The notes beneath the pieces are model-generated. The model ran no database searches. It had not been told where the DNA came from and saw only the letters and a list, made by a program, of their open reading frames with translations. From Sphingomonas sp. (lineage in GTDB: Bacteria; Pseudomonadota; Alphaproteobacteria; Sphingomonadales; Sphingomonadaceae): a stretch of DNA of 64,000 bases. How positions within the stretch are numbered: the first letter of the stretch is position 1; every line of letters starts with the position of its first letter. Position numbers and translations under genes: made by a program. The DNA is taken from NCBI RefSeq assembly GCF_024508665.1, contig NZ_JANINP010000004.1:62001-126000 (forward strand), given 5' to 3'. Below, piece after piece: positions 8,012-17,539 of the stretch.

Positions 8012-10858
8012 ATGGCATGGATCGGCGAGCGCGATCTCGGTACCAAGGCGATAGCAGCGGCAGCGCCGGCGATGGTGACGCTGAGGATTGACGGGCAGGA
8101 CGTGGTCGTGCCCGAGGGGACGTCGATCATGCGCGCCGCGGCATTGGTCGGCACCGATGTTCCGAAATTGTGCGCGACCGATACGCTCGAGGCGTTTGGC
8201 TCGTGCCGGCTCTGCCTGGTCGAGATCGACGGCCGAACCGGCTATCCGGCATCGTGCACCACACCGGTCGCCGAGGGCATGATCGTGCGGACGCAGACCG
8301 ATCGGCTGGCCAAACTGCGGCGCGGGGTGATGGAGCTCTACATCTCCGATCATCCGCTCGATTGCCTCACCTGCTCGGCCAATGGCGATTGCGAATTGCA
8401 GGATCAGGCCGGCGCGGTCGGCCTGCGCGACGTCCGCTATGGCTATGAAGGGAGCAATCACCTCACCGCCGACAAGGACGAGAGCAACCCGTATTTCACC
8501 TTCGATCCTGCCAAATGCATTGTTTGCTCGCGCTGCGTGCGTGCCTGCGACGAAATCCAGGGGACGTTCGCCCTGACGATCGAGGGCAGCGGGTTCGGCT
8601 CAAAGGTCGCCGCCAGCCAGGACGACGGATTCCTGGCGTCCGAATGTGTGTCGTGCGGCGCTTGCGTGCAGGCTTGCCCCACTTCCGCACTGATCGAGAA
8701 GTCGGTGATTGCTACGGGAACGCCTGACAAGGCGGTCGTCACGACGTGCGCCTATTGCGGGGTCGGTTGCACCTTCCGGGCGGAAATGCGCGGCGAGCAG
8801 CTGGTCCGCATGGTGCCGTGGAAGGACGGCAAGGCCAATCGCGGGCATAGCTGCGTCAAGGGGCGGTTCGCCTGGGGTTACGCCAATCACCGCGACCGCA
8901 TCGTGAACCCGATGATCCGCGCCGCGGTCGACGAGCCTTGGCGCGAGGTATCTTGGGACGAAGCGATCGCTCATACGGCGAGTGAATTCCGCCGCGTCCA
9001 GGCCAAATACGGCAAGGACAGCGTCGGGGGCATTACCTCCAGCCGCTGCACCAATGAAGAGACGTTCCTGGTCCAGAAGCTGATCCGCCAGGGGTTCGGC
9101 AACAACAATGTCGATACCTGCGCGCGCGTCTGCCACTCTCCGACCGGTTATGGCCTCAAGACGACCTTCGGAACCTCGGCTGGGACGCAGGATTTCGACA
9201 GCGTCGCGCATGCCGATGTCATAATGGTGATCGGCGCCAACCCGACCGACGGCCATCCGGTGTTTGCCAGCCGGATGAAGCAGCGGTTACGTGAGGGCGC
9301 GAAGCTGATCGTGATCGACCCGCGGCGCATCGATCTCGTCCACACACCGCATATCGACGCGGCGTATCATCTTCCGTTGCGTCCCGGCACCAACGTCGCG
9401 GTGCTGACTGCGATCGCACATGTCGTCGTGACCGAGGGACTGGTCGACGAGGCCTTTGTACGCGAGCGGTGCGACTGGAGCGAGTTCGAGGATTGGGCGG
9501 CATTCGTTGCACAGCCCGAGCGCTCGCCCGAAGCGACCGAGACGTTGACCGGCGTACCGGCCGCAGACCTGCGCGCCGCCGGGCGGCTGTTCGCAACCGG
9601 CGGCAACGGTGCGATCTATTATGGCCTGGGGGTGACTGAGCATAGCCAGGGGTCGTCGACCGTCATGGCGATTGCCAATCTGGCGATGGCGACCGGCAAT
9701 ATCGGTCGCGAAGGCGTCGGCGTGAACCCGCTGCGTGGCCAGAACAACGTCCAGGGCTCATGCGACATGGGCAGCTTTCCGCACGAATATTCGGGCTATC
9801 GCCACGTTTCCGATCCCGCGACGCGCGCGATATTCGAACGTGCCTGGGGCGTCACGCTCGACGCCGAGCCGGGTCTGCGCATCCCCAATATGCTCGACGC
9901 CGCGACCGACGGAACCTTCAAGGCGCTGTTCGTCCAGGGCGAGGACATTCTGCAGTCGGATCCGAACACGCATCATGTCGCGGCAGGGCTCGCCGCGATG
10001 GAATGCGTGGTGGTGCAGGACCTGTTCCTCAACGAAACCGCCAATTACGCCCACGTCTTCCTGCCCGGCTCGACCTTTCTCGAAAAGGACGGCACCTTCA
10101 CCAATGCCGAACGCCGGATCCAGCGCGTGCGCAAGGTGATGGAGCCGCTCAACGGTTATGCCGATTGGGAAATCGTCCAGCTCGTCGCGAGTGCGATCGG
10201 GCTCGAATGGAGCTATACCCATCCGGCCGAGATCATGGACGAGATCGCCGCTTTGACGCCGACCTTCGCCACGGTGAGCTATGACGCACTCGACCGCCTG
10301 GGGTCGATGCAATGGCCGGCGAACGAGGCTGCGCCCGAAGGTACGCCGACCATGCATGTCGACCATTTCGTGCGCGGCAAGGGGCATTTCGTCGTCACCG
10401 ATTATATCCCCACCGACGAGAAGACCGGGCCGCGTTTCCCGCTGCTGCTAACCACCGGGCGCATCCTCAGCCAGTACAATGTCGGCGCCCAGACGCGGCG
10501 CACCGACAATGTCGTCTGGCACCCGGAGGACCGGCTCGAAATCCATCCGCACGACGCCGAGAATCGTGGCATCCGCGACGGCGACTGGGTCAGCCTGCGC
10601 AGCCGGGCGGGGGAGACGACCTTGCGTGCCCTGATCACCGAGCGCGTGGCGCCGGGCGTGGTCTATACGACCTTCCACCACCCCGCGACCCAGGCCAACG
10701 TCATCACCACCGACTATTCGGACTGGGCGACCAATTGCCCCGAATATAAGGTCACCGCCGTCCAGGTCGCGATATCAAACGGGCCGAGCGACTGGCAGCA
10801 GAGCTATCAGGCGCAGGCAGAGCGCTCGCGCCGCATCCTTCACGAAGCGGCCGAGTGA
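8012..10858 (+). CDS. fdsA: NAD-dependent formate dehydrogenase, alpha subunit (Mo-bis-MGD catalytic subunit)
   Basis: This catalytic subunit (948 aa) oxidises formate to CO2. The N-terminus is NuoG-like. It holds a 2Fe-2S domain (SCRLCLVEIDGR), a His/Cys cluster segment (HPLDCLTCSANGDCELQ) and two 4Fe-4S motifs (CIVCSRCVRAC and CVSCGACVQACP). The molybdopterin domain begins at CAYCGVGC with its own 4Fe-4S cluster and carries the probable Mo ligand Cys374 in ARVCHSPTG. This is a cysteine form, not selenocysteine. The C-terminus has the dinucleotide-binding domain (LLTTGRILSQYN). I placed the start at the ATG just after fdsB; the frame stays open upstream inside fdsB but that part has no similarity. 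Confidence 0.96.
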   Translation: MAWIGERDLGTKAIAAAAPAMVTLRIDGQDVVVPEGTSIMRAAALVGTDVPKLCATDTLEAFGSCRLCLVEIDGRTGYPASCTTPVAEGMIVRTQTDRLAKLRRGVMELYISDHPLDCLTCSANGDCELQDQAGAVGLRDVRYGYEGSNHLTADKDESNPYFTFDPAKCIVCSRCVRACDEIQGTFALTIEGSGFGSKVAASQDDGFLASECVSCGACVQACPTSALIEKSVIATGTPDKAVVTTCAYCGVGCTFRAEMRGEQLVRMVPWKDGKANRGHSCVKGRFAWGYANHRDRIVNPMIRAAVDEPWREVSWDEAIAHTASEFRRVQAKYGKDSVGGITSSRCTNEETFLVQKLIRQGFGNNNVDTCARVCHSPTGYGLKTTFGTSAGTQDFDSVAHADVIMVIGANPTDGHPVFASRMKQRLREGAKLIVIDPRRIDLVHTPHIDAAYHLPLRPGTNVAVLTAIAHVVVTEGLVDEAFVRERCDWSEFEDWAAFVAQPERSPEATETLTGVPAADLRAAGRLFATGGNGAIYYGLGVTEHSQGSSTVMAIANLAMATGNIGREGVGVNPLRGQNNVQGSCDMGSFPHEYSGYRHVSDPATRAIFERAWGVTLDAEPGLRIPNMLDAATDGTFKALFVQGEDILQSDPNTHHVAAGLAAMECVVVQDLFLNETANYAHVFLPGSTFLEKDGTFTNAERRIQRVRKVMEPLNGYADWEIVQLVASAIGLEWSYTHPAEIMDEIAALTPTFATVSYDALDRLGSMQWPANEAAPEGTPTMHVDHFVRGKGHFVVTDYIPTDEKTGPRFPLLLTTGRILSQYNVGAQTRRTDNVVWHPEDRLEIHPHDAENRGIRDGDWVSLRSRAGETTLRALITERVAPGVVYTTFHHPATQANVITTDYSDWATNCPEYKVTAVQVAISNGPSDWQQSYQAQAERSRRILHEAAE

Positions 10859-10868
10859 GGCGCGGGCG

Positions 10869-11099
10869 ATGTCGACCACCGACCATCTCGTCTATATGGC
10901 CAATCAGATCGCGCGCGAGCTCGCCAGCCAATGTCCCGACCGCCCGGTGGCCGCGACCCGGGATCATATCCGCCAGTTCTGGGATCCCCGGATGCGCGAG
11001 GCGATCTTGGGCTATCTCGATCGCGGCGGCGAGCATCTGAGCGATACCGCCAGGGGTGCGGTTAGGCTGCTCCGCGAGAATGCGGAACGGGCCGATTGA
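10869..11099 (+). CDS. fdsD: Formate dehydrogenase delta subunit
   Basis: This 76-residue soluble protein is typical of FdsD: an N-terminal helix (LVYMANQIARELAS) and the conserved segment HIRQFWDPRMREAILGYL. It is found only with soluble multi-subunit formate dehydrogenases. It is thought to help assembly or cofactor insertion rather than catalysis. It begins 10 bp after fdsA and its stop overlaps the TTG start of fdhD. Confidence 0.9.
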   Translation: MSTTDHLVYMANQIARELASQCPDRPVAATRDHIRQFWDPRMREAILGYLDRGGEHLSDTARGAVRLLRENAERAD

Positions 11100-11908
11100 C
11101 CGAAACGTCGCCCGACCGTTTTCGCACCGCCGGCGTTTCTGCCATGCGCTTTCGCCGCCATGCCGCCGACGGTTCGGCCGTCGATGAGGTCGAGCGGGCT
11201 GTGGCGGTCGAGCGCCCGCTGGCGATCGAGTTTAACGGCATCGGCTATGCCGTGATGATGGCGACGCCGCTCGATATCGAGGATTTCGCCGTCGGGTTCG
11301 CGCTGAGCGAGCGGCTGATCGACCATGCCAGCCAGATCGAGGCGATCGACGTGCATGCGACGCCCAGTGGCGACGTGGTCCGCGCATCGCTCGTGCCGTC
11401 GCGCGCCGAGGCGTTGGTCGAACGGGCGCGACACCGCGTGTCGGAATCGTCCTGCGGGCTTTGCGGCATCGAAAATCTCGAACAGGCGATCCGGCCGCTG
11501 CCCAGGGTCGAAACGGTGTCGCGCGCCGCCCCGGACCAGATATTCGCCGCGCTGGCCGAGCTGCGTGCCCGCCAGCCGCTCCATGAACAGACCGGCGCGG
11601 TACATGCCGCCGCCTTGTGCGACGCGGACGGTGCCGTGATCGAGGTCCGCGAGGATGTCGGCCGCCACAATGCCTTCGACAAGCTGATCGGCGCGATGGC
11701 GCGATCCGGCCGAACCTGGGATGGCGGGTTCGCCTTGTTATCGTCGCGCTGCTCCTATGAACTGGTGGAAAAAGCGGTCCTCGCGCAATGTCCGATGCTG
11801 GTGACGATCTCGGCACCGACCGAGCTAGCCATGGCACGCGCGGCCCAGGCGGGGCTTCGGCTCGTCGTTCTGGCGCGCAGCGATGCGCTGCTCGAGCGGG
11901 CACCGTGA
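11096..11908 (+). CDS. fdhD: Formate dehydrogenase accessory sulfurtransferase FdhD (FdsC)
   Basis: FdhD transfers sulfur to the molybdenum cofactor before its insertion into formate dehydrogenase, without which the enzyme is inactive. The 270-residue protein has the family core: EDFAVGFALSE, the redox pair Cys120/Cys123 in SSCGLCG, and EDVGRHNAFDKLIG near residue 185. The TTG start at 11096 overlaps the fdsD stop, so translation is probably coupled. The stop overlaps the GTG start of mobA. Length and motifs are normal for the family. Confidence 0.94.
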   Translation: MTETSPDRFRTAGVSAMRFRRHAADGSAVDEVERAVAVERPLAIEFNGIGYAVMMATPLDIEDFAVGFALSERLIDHASQIEAIDVHATPSGDVVRASLVPSRAEALVERARHRVSESSCGLCGIENLEQAIRPLPRVETVSRAAPDQIFAALAELRARQPLHEQTGAVHAAALCDADGAVIEVREDVGRHNAFDKLIGAMARSGRTWDGGFALLSSRCSYELVEKAVLAQCPMLVTISAPTELAMARAAQAGLRLVVLARSDALLERAP

Positions 11909-12447
11909 CCCGGCTGCTCGGCATCGTCCTCGCCGGTGGGCAGGCGCGCCGGTTCGGCCGCGACAAGGCGCTCGCGACGCTCGATGGAGTGGCCTTGCTC
12001 GACCACGCGGCCCAGGCATTGCGGACGGTGACCGATGACGTCGCCGTCGTCGGGCGCGACAGCGCGAGCTATGTCTCGATAGCCGACTGGCCGGCGGCCG
12101 GGCTCGGCCCGCTCGGCGGATTGTGCGGTGCGTTGCGTCACGCCCGGGATCGCCATTTTGATGCGGTGCTCACGCTCCCCTGCGATACGCCGTCACTCCC
12201 CGCTGGCCTGCTCGCCGATCTCGCCGGGCGCCGTGTTGCGAGCTTCGTCGCCGGCACGCCGGTGATCGGGCTATGGCCCAGCGCGTTAGCGGACAGACTC
12301 AGCGACTATCTCGGCGGCGGCGGGGACCTCGCCGTCAGGGCTTGGGCGAAGGCGATCGGCGCCGAGGCGCTCAAAGGCTGGCCGGCCATCCCGAACGTCA
12401 ATCGGCCCGACGATCTGGCCGAGCTGCGTGCTATGGCAGGACGATGA
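11905..12447 (+). CDS. mobA: Molybdenum cofactor guanylyltransferase
   Basis: MobA attaches GMP to molybdopterin to make the MGD cofactor that FdsA needs. The N-terminus carries the nucleotide-binding signature VLAGGQARRFGRDKA, followed by GLGPLGGLCGALRHA and the acidic LPCDTPSLP motif that binds the metal and GTP. The product is 180 residues, typical for the family. The GTG start overlaps the fdhD stop (GTGA) and the stop overlaps the moeA start (ATGA), so it sits inside the fds transcript. Confidence 0.93.
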   Translation: MTRLLGIVLAGGQARRFGRDKALATLDGVALLDHAAQALRTVTDDVAVVGRDSASYVSIADWPAAGLGPLGGLCGALRHARDRHFDAVLTLPCDTPSLPAGLLADLAGRRVASFVAGTPVIGLWPSALADRLSDYLGGGGDLAVRAWAKAIGAEALKGWPAIPNVNRPDDLAELRAMAGR

Positions 12448-13658
12448 ATCGCATCGATTTTCCGGCCGCGCTTACCTGCATCGAGACTGTCGCTCTCCGA
12501 ATGCCGATCGAACCCGTGGCAATCGATGCGGCGCTCGGCCGTATCATCGGCGCCGATGTGGTCGCTCAAGCGGACTATCCGCGGTTCGATTGTTCGGCGA
12601 TGGACGGATACGCAGTCGTGGCCGGCGAAGCCATCAATGCGTCGCTTGAAAGCCCGGTTCGCCTGGACGTGGTCGGGGAAAGCCGGGCCGGCGCGGCGGC
12701 AAGCCTGGCCTCAGCGCCCGGTGCCTGCGCGATCAGCACCGGGGCGCCGATAATCCCGCCATTCGACGCCGTGGTCGCCAAAGAGCGCGTCGTTCGCGAC
12801 GGGCCGGCGATTTTGCTGACCGAGCCCGTCGGTCTCGGACGTAACATCCGCCGCCGGGGCGAAGATGCGCGGCAAGGCGATCTCGTGGCCGTGCGCGGCA
12901 AGTTGGTAACACCTGAAGTCATCGGAGCGTTATGCTGTTTCGGCGTTCCCGAGATCGATGCGATCCGGTTGCCGCGCGTCGTCGTGCTGACCACGGGCGA
13001 CGAATTGCGGCGGGCGAGGGGAGAGGGCGAGTATTTCGTCCACGATTCGAACGGACCGATGATCGCCGCGATGATGCGGCAGGCCGGCCTTGGCCCGCAG
13101 CTTGTCACACCAGCACCAGACGACCGCGGCGCGTTGGTGACGAGCATCGAGCAGGCCTTGGCCGCCGCGCCGGACCTGATCGTCTCGACCGGCGGGATCT
13201 CGGTCGGCGATCATGACCAGGTGCCCGCCGCGCTACAGGCGCTGGGCGCGACAATCCATTTCCGCGGCGTGGCGATGCGCCCGGGCAAGCCGGTGCTCTT
13301 CGCCAGCTTGCCCAATGGCTGCCTGTATTTCGGATTGCCGGGAAATCCGGTTGCCGCCGCGGTGGGTGCCCGCTTCTTCGTGATCGCCGCGATCCGCGCG
13401 ATGCTCGGCTTGCAGCGCGAGCGGGGATGGACGGTCGCGATCGACGCTCCCGGCGGGCCCGACAATGTCGGTACCCGGATCCTGAAGGCGCGATGGCATC
13501 CCGGCCCGCCGCCGGCCGTCACCCTTGCGGCCGATCAGCGCTCGCATACCATGCGGCCGTTATTGGATTGCAACAGCTGGGTCGTGCGCTCGATTGGTCC
13601 GGACGGCGATGCCGGCTGGACCTGTTTCGCGATGACCCCAAGCTTCGCCGAGGGATAG
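12444..13658 (+). CDS. moeA: Molybdopterin molybdenumtransferase
   Basis: MoeA inserts molybdenum into adenylylated molybdopterin. The 404-residue product has the domain order of the family: an N-terminal segment with YPRFDCSAMDGYAVV, a beta-rich insert, and the MoaB/Mog-like domain with STGGISVGDHD (about residue 249). The signature GLPGNPVAA comes next, then a C-terminal beta domain. It ends the fds operon; the next gene starts 162 bp further on with its own promoter region. Having mobA and moeA here makes the enzyme partly self-sufficient for cofactor assembly. Confidence 0.94.
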   Translation: MNRIDFPAALTCIETVALRMPIEPVAIDAALGRIIGADVVAQADYPRFDCSAMDGYAVVAGEAINASLESPVRLDVVGESRAGAAASLASAPGACAISTGAPIIPPFDAVVAKERVVRDGPAILLTEPVGLGRNIRRRGEDARQGDLVAVRGKLVTPEVIGALCCFGVPEIDAIRLPRVVVLTTGDELRRARGEGEYFVHDSNGPMIAAMMRQAGLGPQLVTPAPDDRGALVTSIEQALAAAPDLIVSTGGISVGDHDQVPAALQALGATIHFRGVAMRPGKPVLFASLPNGCLYFGLPGNPVAAAVGARFFVIAAIRAMLGLQRERGWTVAIDAPGGPDNVGTRILKARWHPGPPPAVTLAADQRSHTMRPLLDCNSWVVRSIGPDGDAGWTCFAMTPSFAEG

Positions 13659-13730
13659 GACAAGGCAGGCCGATCTGACTTCTATATCGCGAGTGCAGGC
13701 ACGCGCGATCGCTGAGCGGCCCGGAGGTCC

Positions 13731-13746
13731 TTGGTAAAACTACCAA
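13731..13746. promoter_or_regulatory. Perfect inverted repeat TTGGTA-AAAC-TACCAA
   Basis: This 16-bp perfect palindrome has a 4-base spacer and ends 74 bp before the alcohol dehydrogenase start. It shares the core GTA-N4-TAC with the palindrome before the second universal stress protein (25361-25376). It is a likely binding site for a dimeric regulator. The regulator is unknown. Confidence 0.45.
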
Positions 13747-13820
13747 TGTTCCCACGCGCGCCGAACCGCCATTGCCGCGACATTGCCCGGTCGGGCGGCG
13801 AGCGATCGGAGAACATCGCG

Positions 13821-14858
13821 ATGAAAGCACTGGTTTATCACGGCGCCGGCGACAAGCGGCTCGAGGAGCGACCGATGCCCGAGGTCGAGCATCCCGGCGA
13901 CGCGATCGTGCGCATTCTGCACACGACCATCTGCGGCACCGACCTTCATATCCTCAAGGGCGATGTGCCGACTTGCCAACCGGGCCGGATCCTGGGCCAC
14001 GAAGGGGTCGGCGTGATCGAAACGGTGGGAGCGGGCGTATCCTCGTTCAACCGTGGCGACCATGTCCTGATCTCCTGCATCACTGCCTGCGGTCGCTGTT
14101 CCTATTGCCGCCGTGGGATGTATTCGCATTGCGAGACCGGCGGCTGGATTCTCGGCAACCTCATCGACGGTACCCAGGCGGAATATGTCCGTATCCCGCA
14201 CGCCGACACCAGCCTGCACCACATTCCCGCCGGTGCCGACGAGGAAGCGCTCGTAATGCTCAGCGACATCCTGCCGACGGGATATGAATGTGGCGTGCTC
14301 AACGGCAAGGTAGCGCCGGGCAGCAGCGTCGCGATCGTCGGCGCCGGGCCGATCGGGCTCGCCGCGTTGCTGACCGCGCACTTCTATTCTCCCGCGAGCG
14401 TGATCATGATCGACGTCGACCCGCGACGACTGCAAGTCGCTTCGTCGTTCGGTGCCACGGCGGTGATCGACAGCGGGGCAACCGATCCGATCGCGGCGGT
14501 CATGGCGCTTACCGAGAACCGCGGTGCCGACACGGTGATCGAGGCGGTCGGCGTCCCTGCGACGTTCGAACTATGCCAGGATCTGGTCGCGCCAGGTGGG
14601 GTCATTGCCAATATCGGCGTCCACGGCGCGAAAGCCGATCTTCACCTCGAGCGCCTGTGGTCGCGTAACATCGCGATCACCACGCGGCTGGTCGATACCG
14701 TTACAACGCCATTGCTGTTGAAGACCGTGTCGGCGGGCACGCTCGACGCCGGGCGGCTGGTCACGCATCACTTCACGCTCGACCACGTCCTCGAAGCCTA
14801 TGACACGTTCGGGCGCGCCGCCGATACCGCCGCACTGAAGGTGATCATCACGCCTTAA
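13821..14858 (+). CDS. Zinc-dependent alcohol dehydrogenase (medium-chain family)
   Basis: This 345-residue medium-chain dehydrogenase has both zinc sites: catalytic ligands in TTICGTDLHI and LGHEGVGVI, and the structural zinc cysteines Cys90, Cys93, Cys96 and Cys104 in CGRCSYCRRGMYSHC. The Rossmann motif VAIVGAGPIGLAA binds NAD(P). The start is the ATG at 13821, preceded by GGAG; the frame extends upstream but without similarity. The substrate cannot be read from sequence; the closest remembered relatives are alcohol or threonine-type dehydrogenases found next to universal stress proteins. NADH recycling at low oxygen is a reasonable inference from the context. Confidence 0.9.
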   Translation: MKALVYHGAGDKRLEERPMPEVEHPGDAIVRILHTTICGTDLHILKGDVPTCQPGRILGHEGVGVIETVGAGVSSFNRGDHVLISCITACGRCSYCRRGMYSHCETGGWILGNLIDGTQAEYVRIPHADTSLHHIPAGADEEALVMLSDILPTGYECGVLNGKVAPGSSVAIVGAGPIGLAALLTAHFYSPASVIMIDVDPRRLQVASSFGATAVIDSGATDPIAAVMALTENRGADTVIEAVGVPATFELCQDLVAPGGVIANIGVHGAKADLHLERLWSRNIAITTRLVDTVTTPLLLKTVSAGTLDAGRLVTHHFTLDHVLEAYDTFGRAADTAALKVIITP

Positions 14859-15066
14859 GCACCGTCTAGGGGCCGTATATGCAGGGTGTCCTGACAAGAA
14901 TATCCCGCGCCCCCGAGCATCTCGCCTGCTTCATTGGCCTGCCCGACCCATGGAATTATTCGGCAGCGATCGATCGGCCCAAGCCGTTCCGCCCCGCGTG
15001 TGCGAGCACAACCGGATGGTGAGCGCTCGCCAGGGGACAAACGCGCGTTTTGCATCTCCTCGCTGC

Positions 15067-15867
15067 TCAATGCGCCATGAAGATCGGGCAGGGGGCGTTG
15101 GTCAGCAGTTCGCGCGTGACACCGCCGAACAACGTCTCCGCCAGGCGCGCACGCCCGAAGCCGCCCGCCACGATATAACCTGCTTGATGCCTCACGGCTT
15201 GATCGACCAATGTCGGGCCCACGCCTTTGGCCGAGGCCGCGATGTGCTCGATCCGTGCATGGATGTCGTAGCGCGAAAGATAGCTGGCAGCAGCTTCGGC
15301 CGATCCCTCGGTACCATCTTCGACCTGGACAAGGAGTACACGTTCGCTGCGCGCCAATAGCGGTATCGCCTGGCGCAGGGCTGCCATCGCCGATGTCGAT
15401 CCGTTCCACGCGATCATGGCGCATTCGGTATCGAGGCGGCGCGCGTCCTCCGGCACCGCGAGGACCGGCTTGCGCGATCTGGCGATGACCTCGGCGGCGA
15501 CGGCGCGCATGTCGGGCACCGGGAAGTCGTGAAGCTGCCGGTTGACGACGATAAGGTCGGCAAAGCGGCTGGCGTCACGCAGGCTGGGTGCTATCCGGCC
15601 GGTCGCTTCCGCCCATTCCCACGACACTTCCTCGTGCGACAACCGATCCTCGATACGCGTGCGGTTCAATGTTTCCCGGCTGACTTCATCGGCCAGGAGT
15701 ACTACGCCAACCGTGCCGCCCAACATATCGTCGGTCATCGCTGCCGGCGGGATTACCACGTCGAGGCAGGTGAGATGCCCATTGAGCATACGTGTGACAT
15801 CGAGCGCGACCTGAAGCCGCGCCTCCTGACCCGTATCGTCGTGGATGAGCACCAGAATATTCTTCAT
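15067..15867 (-). CDS. Universal stress protein, tandem UspA domains (first of three)
   Basis: The product (266 aa) holds two UspA folds. The first runs from MKNILVLIHDD to about residue 140. The second begins near AMIAWNGSTSAMAALRQAIPLL and ends at the conserved strand-loop GYIVAGGFGRARLAETLFGGVTRELL (quoted here in two parts, GYIVAGGFGRARL and AETLFGGVTREL), followed by CPIFMAH. The second domain keeps a nucleotide-loop-like glycine pattern. The start is at 15867, which gives the canonical family start; an upstream ATG would add 14 residues. It is convergent with the alcohol dehydrogenase. Two related proteins lie at 25432 and 42694. Confidence 0.9.
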   Translation of the reverse strand: MKNILVLIHDDTGQEARLQVALDVTRMLNGHLTCLDVVIPPAAMTDDMLGGTVGVVLLADEVSRETLNRTRIEDRLSHEEVSWEWAEATGRIAPSLRDASRFADLIVVNRQLHDFPVPDMRAVAAEVIARSRKPVLAVPEDARRLDTECAMIAWNGSTSAMAALRQAIPLLARSERVLLVQVEDGTEGSAEAAASYLSRYDIHARIEHIAASAKGVGPTLVDQAVRHQAGYIVAGGFGRARLAETLFGGVTRELLTNAPCPIFMAH

Positions 15868-16208
15868 TACCGTCTCCGCACAAGGGGGCGGCATCGATCT
15901 ATGATGCATGCGCGGGCCACGATATGCGTGGAGTTACGGATGCGCGGCGGGCGAAGTGCCAGCTCGGGTCGATCACGACCCAAACGATCCGGCATCCAGC
16001 CCGTACGAAGCCAGTAGATCGATCGGGCCGGCACCTAGGCGGATTTCGAGGGCCGATGGCTCCATTGCGACAATATCCCACACGTATCGGTACCCAACTC
16101 CGGATGGAAAGTGGACTGATCCCGCCGTGGAAAGGCAGCTGACGCGGGAAGCGACGTTGCGGAACATTACGGACAGACAAGCGGCATAGCGGACCGCATT
16201 GTCAGAAG
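15868..16208. other. Divergent intergenic region between stress protein and esterase
   Basis: These 341 bases have no supportable gene. They separate the leftward universal stress protein from the rightward esterase operon, so two promoters are expected. The only site-like feature is CACGTA-TCGG-TACCCA at 16081-16096, an imperfect match to the GTA-N4-TAC palindromes seen elsewhere. Confidence 0.45.
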
Positions 16209-17537
16209 ATGGCCGACATGCCGCAACCCTCTCGCAATGATCTGGTCGGCTTGCTCCGACATCACGCGGAGCCGTTGCCGTATCCAACCGACAGCGCGGC
16301 TTTCGGGCGTTCGTTCGACCGGTTCGGCGATGCGCGCATCGTCCTTCTCGGAGAGGCCACGCACGGCACGGCCGAATTCTATCGCGCACGCGCGGCGATA
16401 TCGCGGCACCTGATCGAACATCATGGCTTTTCGATCATCGCGGTCGAAGCCGACTGGCCGGACGCCGCCCGGATCGATGACTATGTCCGCCACCAGGCCG
16501 CCCGTCCGCGCCGCGGTGAGCCGTTCATCCGTTTCCCGACCTGGATGTGGCGCAACATCGAAGTGCTGGAATTCGCCGATTGGCTGCGCGGGCACAATGC
16601 CGAGCGCGACGCCGACGACCGCGTGTCGTTCCGCGGGCTCGATATCTATTCGCTCAGCGACTCGATCCACGCGGTGCTGACCTATCTCGACACCGTCGAC
16701 CCCGACGCCGCGGCGGAAGCGCGGCGGCGCTATGGCTGTCTGACGCCTTGGCAAGACGAGCCGAGCGACTATGGCCGTGCCGCGTTGAAGGCCGGCAAAG
16801 GCGATTGCGAAGAGCGCGCGGTCGCGCAATTGCGCGACCTGCTCGATCGGCGCGTCGAATATATCGCGCAGGACGGCGAGCAATGGTTCGATGCCGTCCA
16901 GAATGCGCGCATCGTGCGGGCCGCCGAGCGTTATTATCGGGCGATGTATCGCAGCTCGGCAGAGAGCTGGAATCTCCGCGATCGGCACATGTTCGGTACG
17001 CTCCAGGCGTTGCTCGCGCACCATGGCGAGGGCGCCAAGGCGATTGTCTGGGCACATAACAGCCATATCGGCAACGCGGCCGCGACGGCGATGGGGTGGC
17101 AGGGCGAATTCAATATCGGCGAGCTGTGCCGGATGGCGCATGGCGAAGAGGCCGTGTTGGTCGGCTTCGGCACCGATACCGGCACGGTTGCCGCGGCCAG
17201 CGCATGGAACTGCGATATGGAGATCAAGCAGGTGACGCCTGCGCGGCCGGACAGTTTCGAAAGCGCTTTCCGCGCGACCGGGCTCGACCGCTTCATGGTC
17301 GATTGGCGCGATGCGAGCGGCAAGGCCGATCTGATCGAGGCATTGCGGCAACCGCGCCTCGAGCGCGCGATCGGGGTGGTTTACCGCCCCGACACCGAGC
17401 GCCTCAGCCATTATTTCGAGGCAATCATGGCCGACCAGTTCGACGCGTTCGTCTGGTTCGCGCGAACGAACGCGGTGACGCCGCTTGGCGCCGAGCACGC
17501 CCGTGGTGCTCCCGAAACCTGGCCGTTCGGGCTGTAA
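16209..17537 (+). CDS. Erythromycin esterase family protein
   Basis: The 442-residue product matches the erythromycin-esterase fold family: VLLGEATHGTAEFYRARAAI near residue 45, then VEADWPDAARIDDYV, RNIEVLEFADWLR and the histidine motif IVWAHNSHIGNA near residue 280. Ere enzymes open the macrolactone ring, but most chromosomal members have no known substrate and need not give drug resistance. It is the first gene of a tight set with an alpha/beta hydrolase (2-bp gap) and a phosphoribosyltransferase, an arrangement I remember from other bacteria in stress clusters. Confidence 0.9.
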   Translation: MADMPQPSRNDLVGLLRHHAEPLPYPTDSAAFGRSFDRFGDARIVLLGEATHGTAEFYRARAAISRHLIEHHGFSIIAVEADWPDAARIDDYVRHQAARPRRGEPFIRFPTWMWRNIEVLEFADWLRGHNAERDADDRVSFRGLDIYSLSDSIHAVLTYLDTVDPDAAAEARRRYGCLTPWQDEPSDYGRAALKAGKGDCEERAVAQLRDLLDRRVEYIAQDGEQWFDAVQNARIVRAAERYYRAMYRSSAESWNLRDRHMFGTLQALLAHHGEGAKAIVWAHNSHIGNAAATAMGWQGEFNIGELCRMAHGEEAVLVGFGTDTGTVAAASAWNCDMEIKQVTPARPDSFESAFRATGLDRFMVDWRDASGKADLIEALRQPRLERAIGVVYRPDTERLSHYFEAIMADQFDAFVWFARTNAVTPLGAEHARGAPETWPFGL

Positions 17538-17539
17538 CC

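Noticed and set aside
16161..16185. GGAAC followed after 16 bases by CGGC, considered as a general-stress (EcfG-type) promoter before the esterase
   Set aside because: The -10 element should be CGTT; the match is too poor to support.
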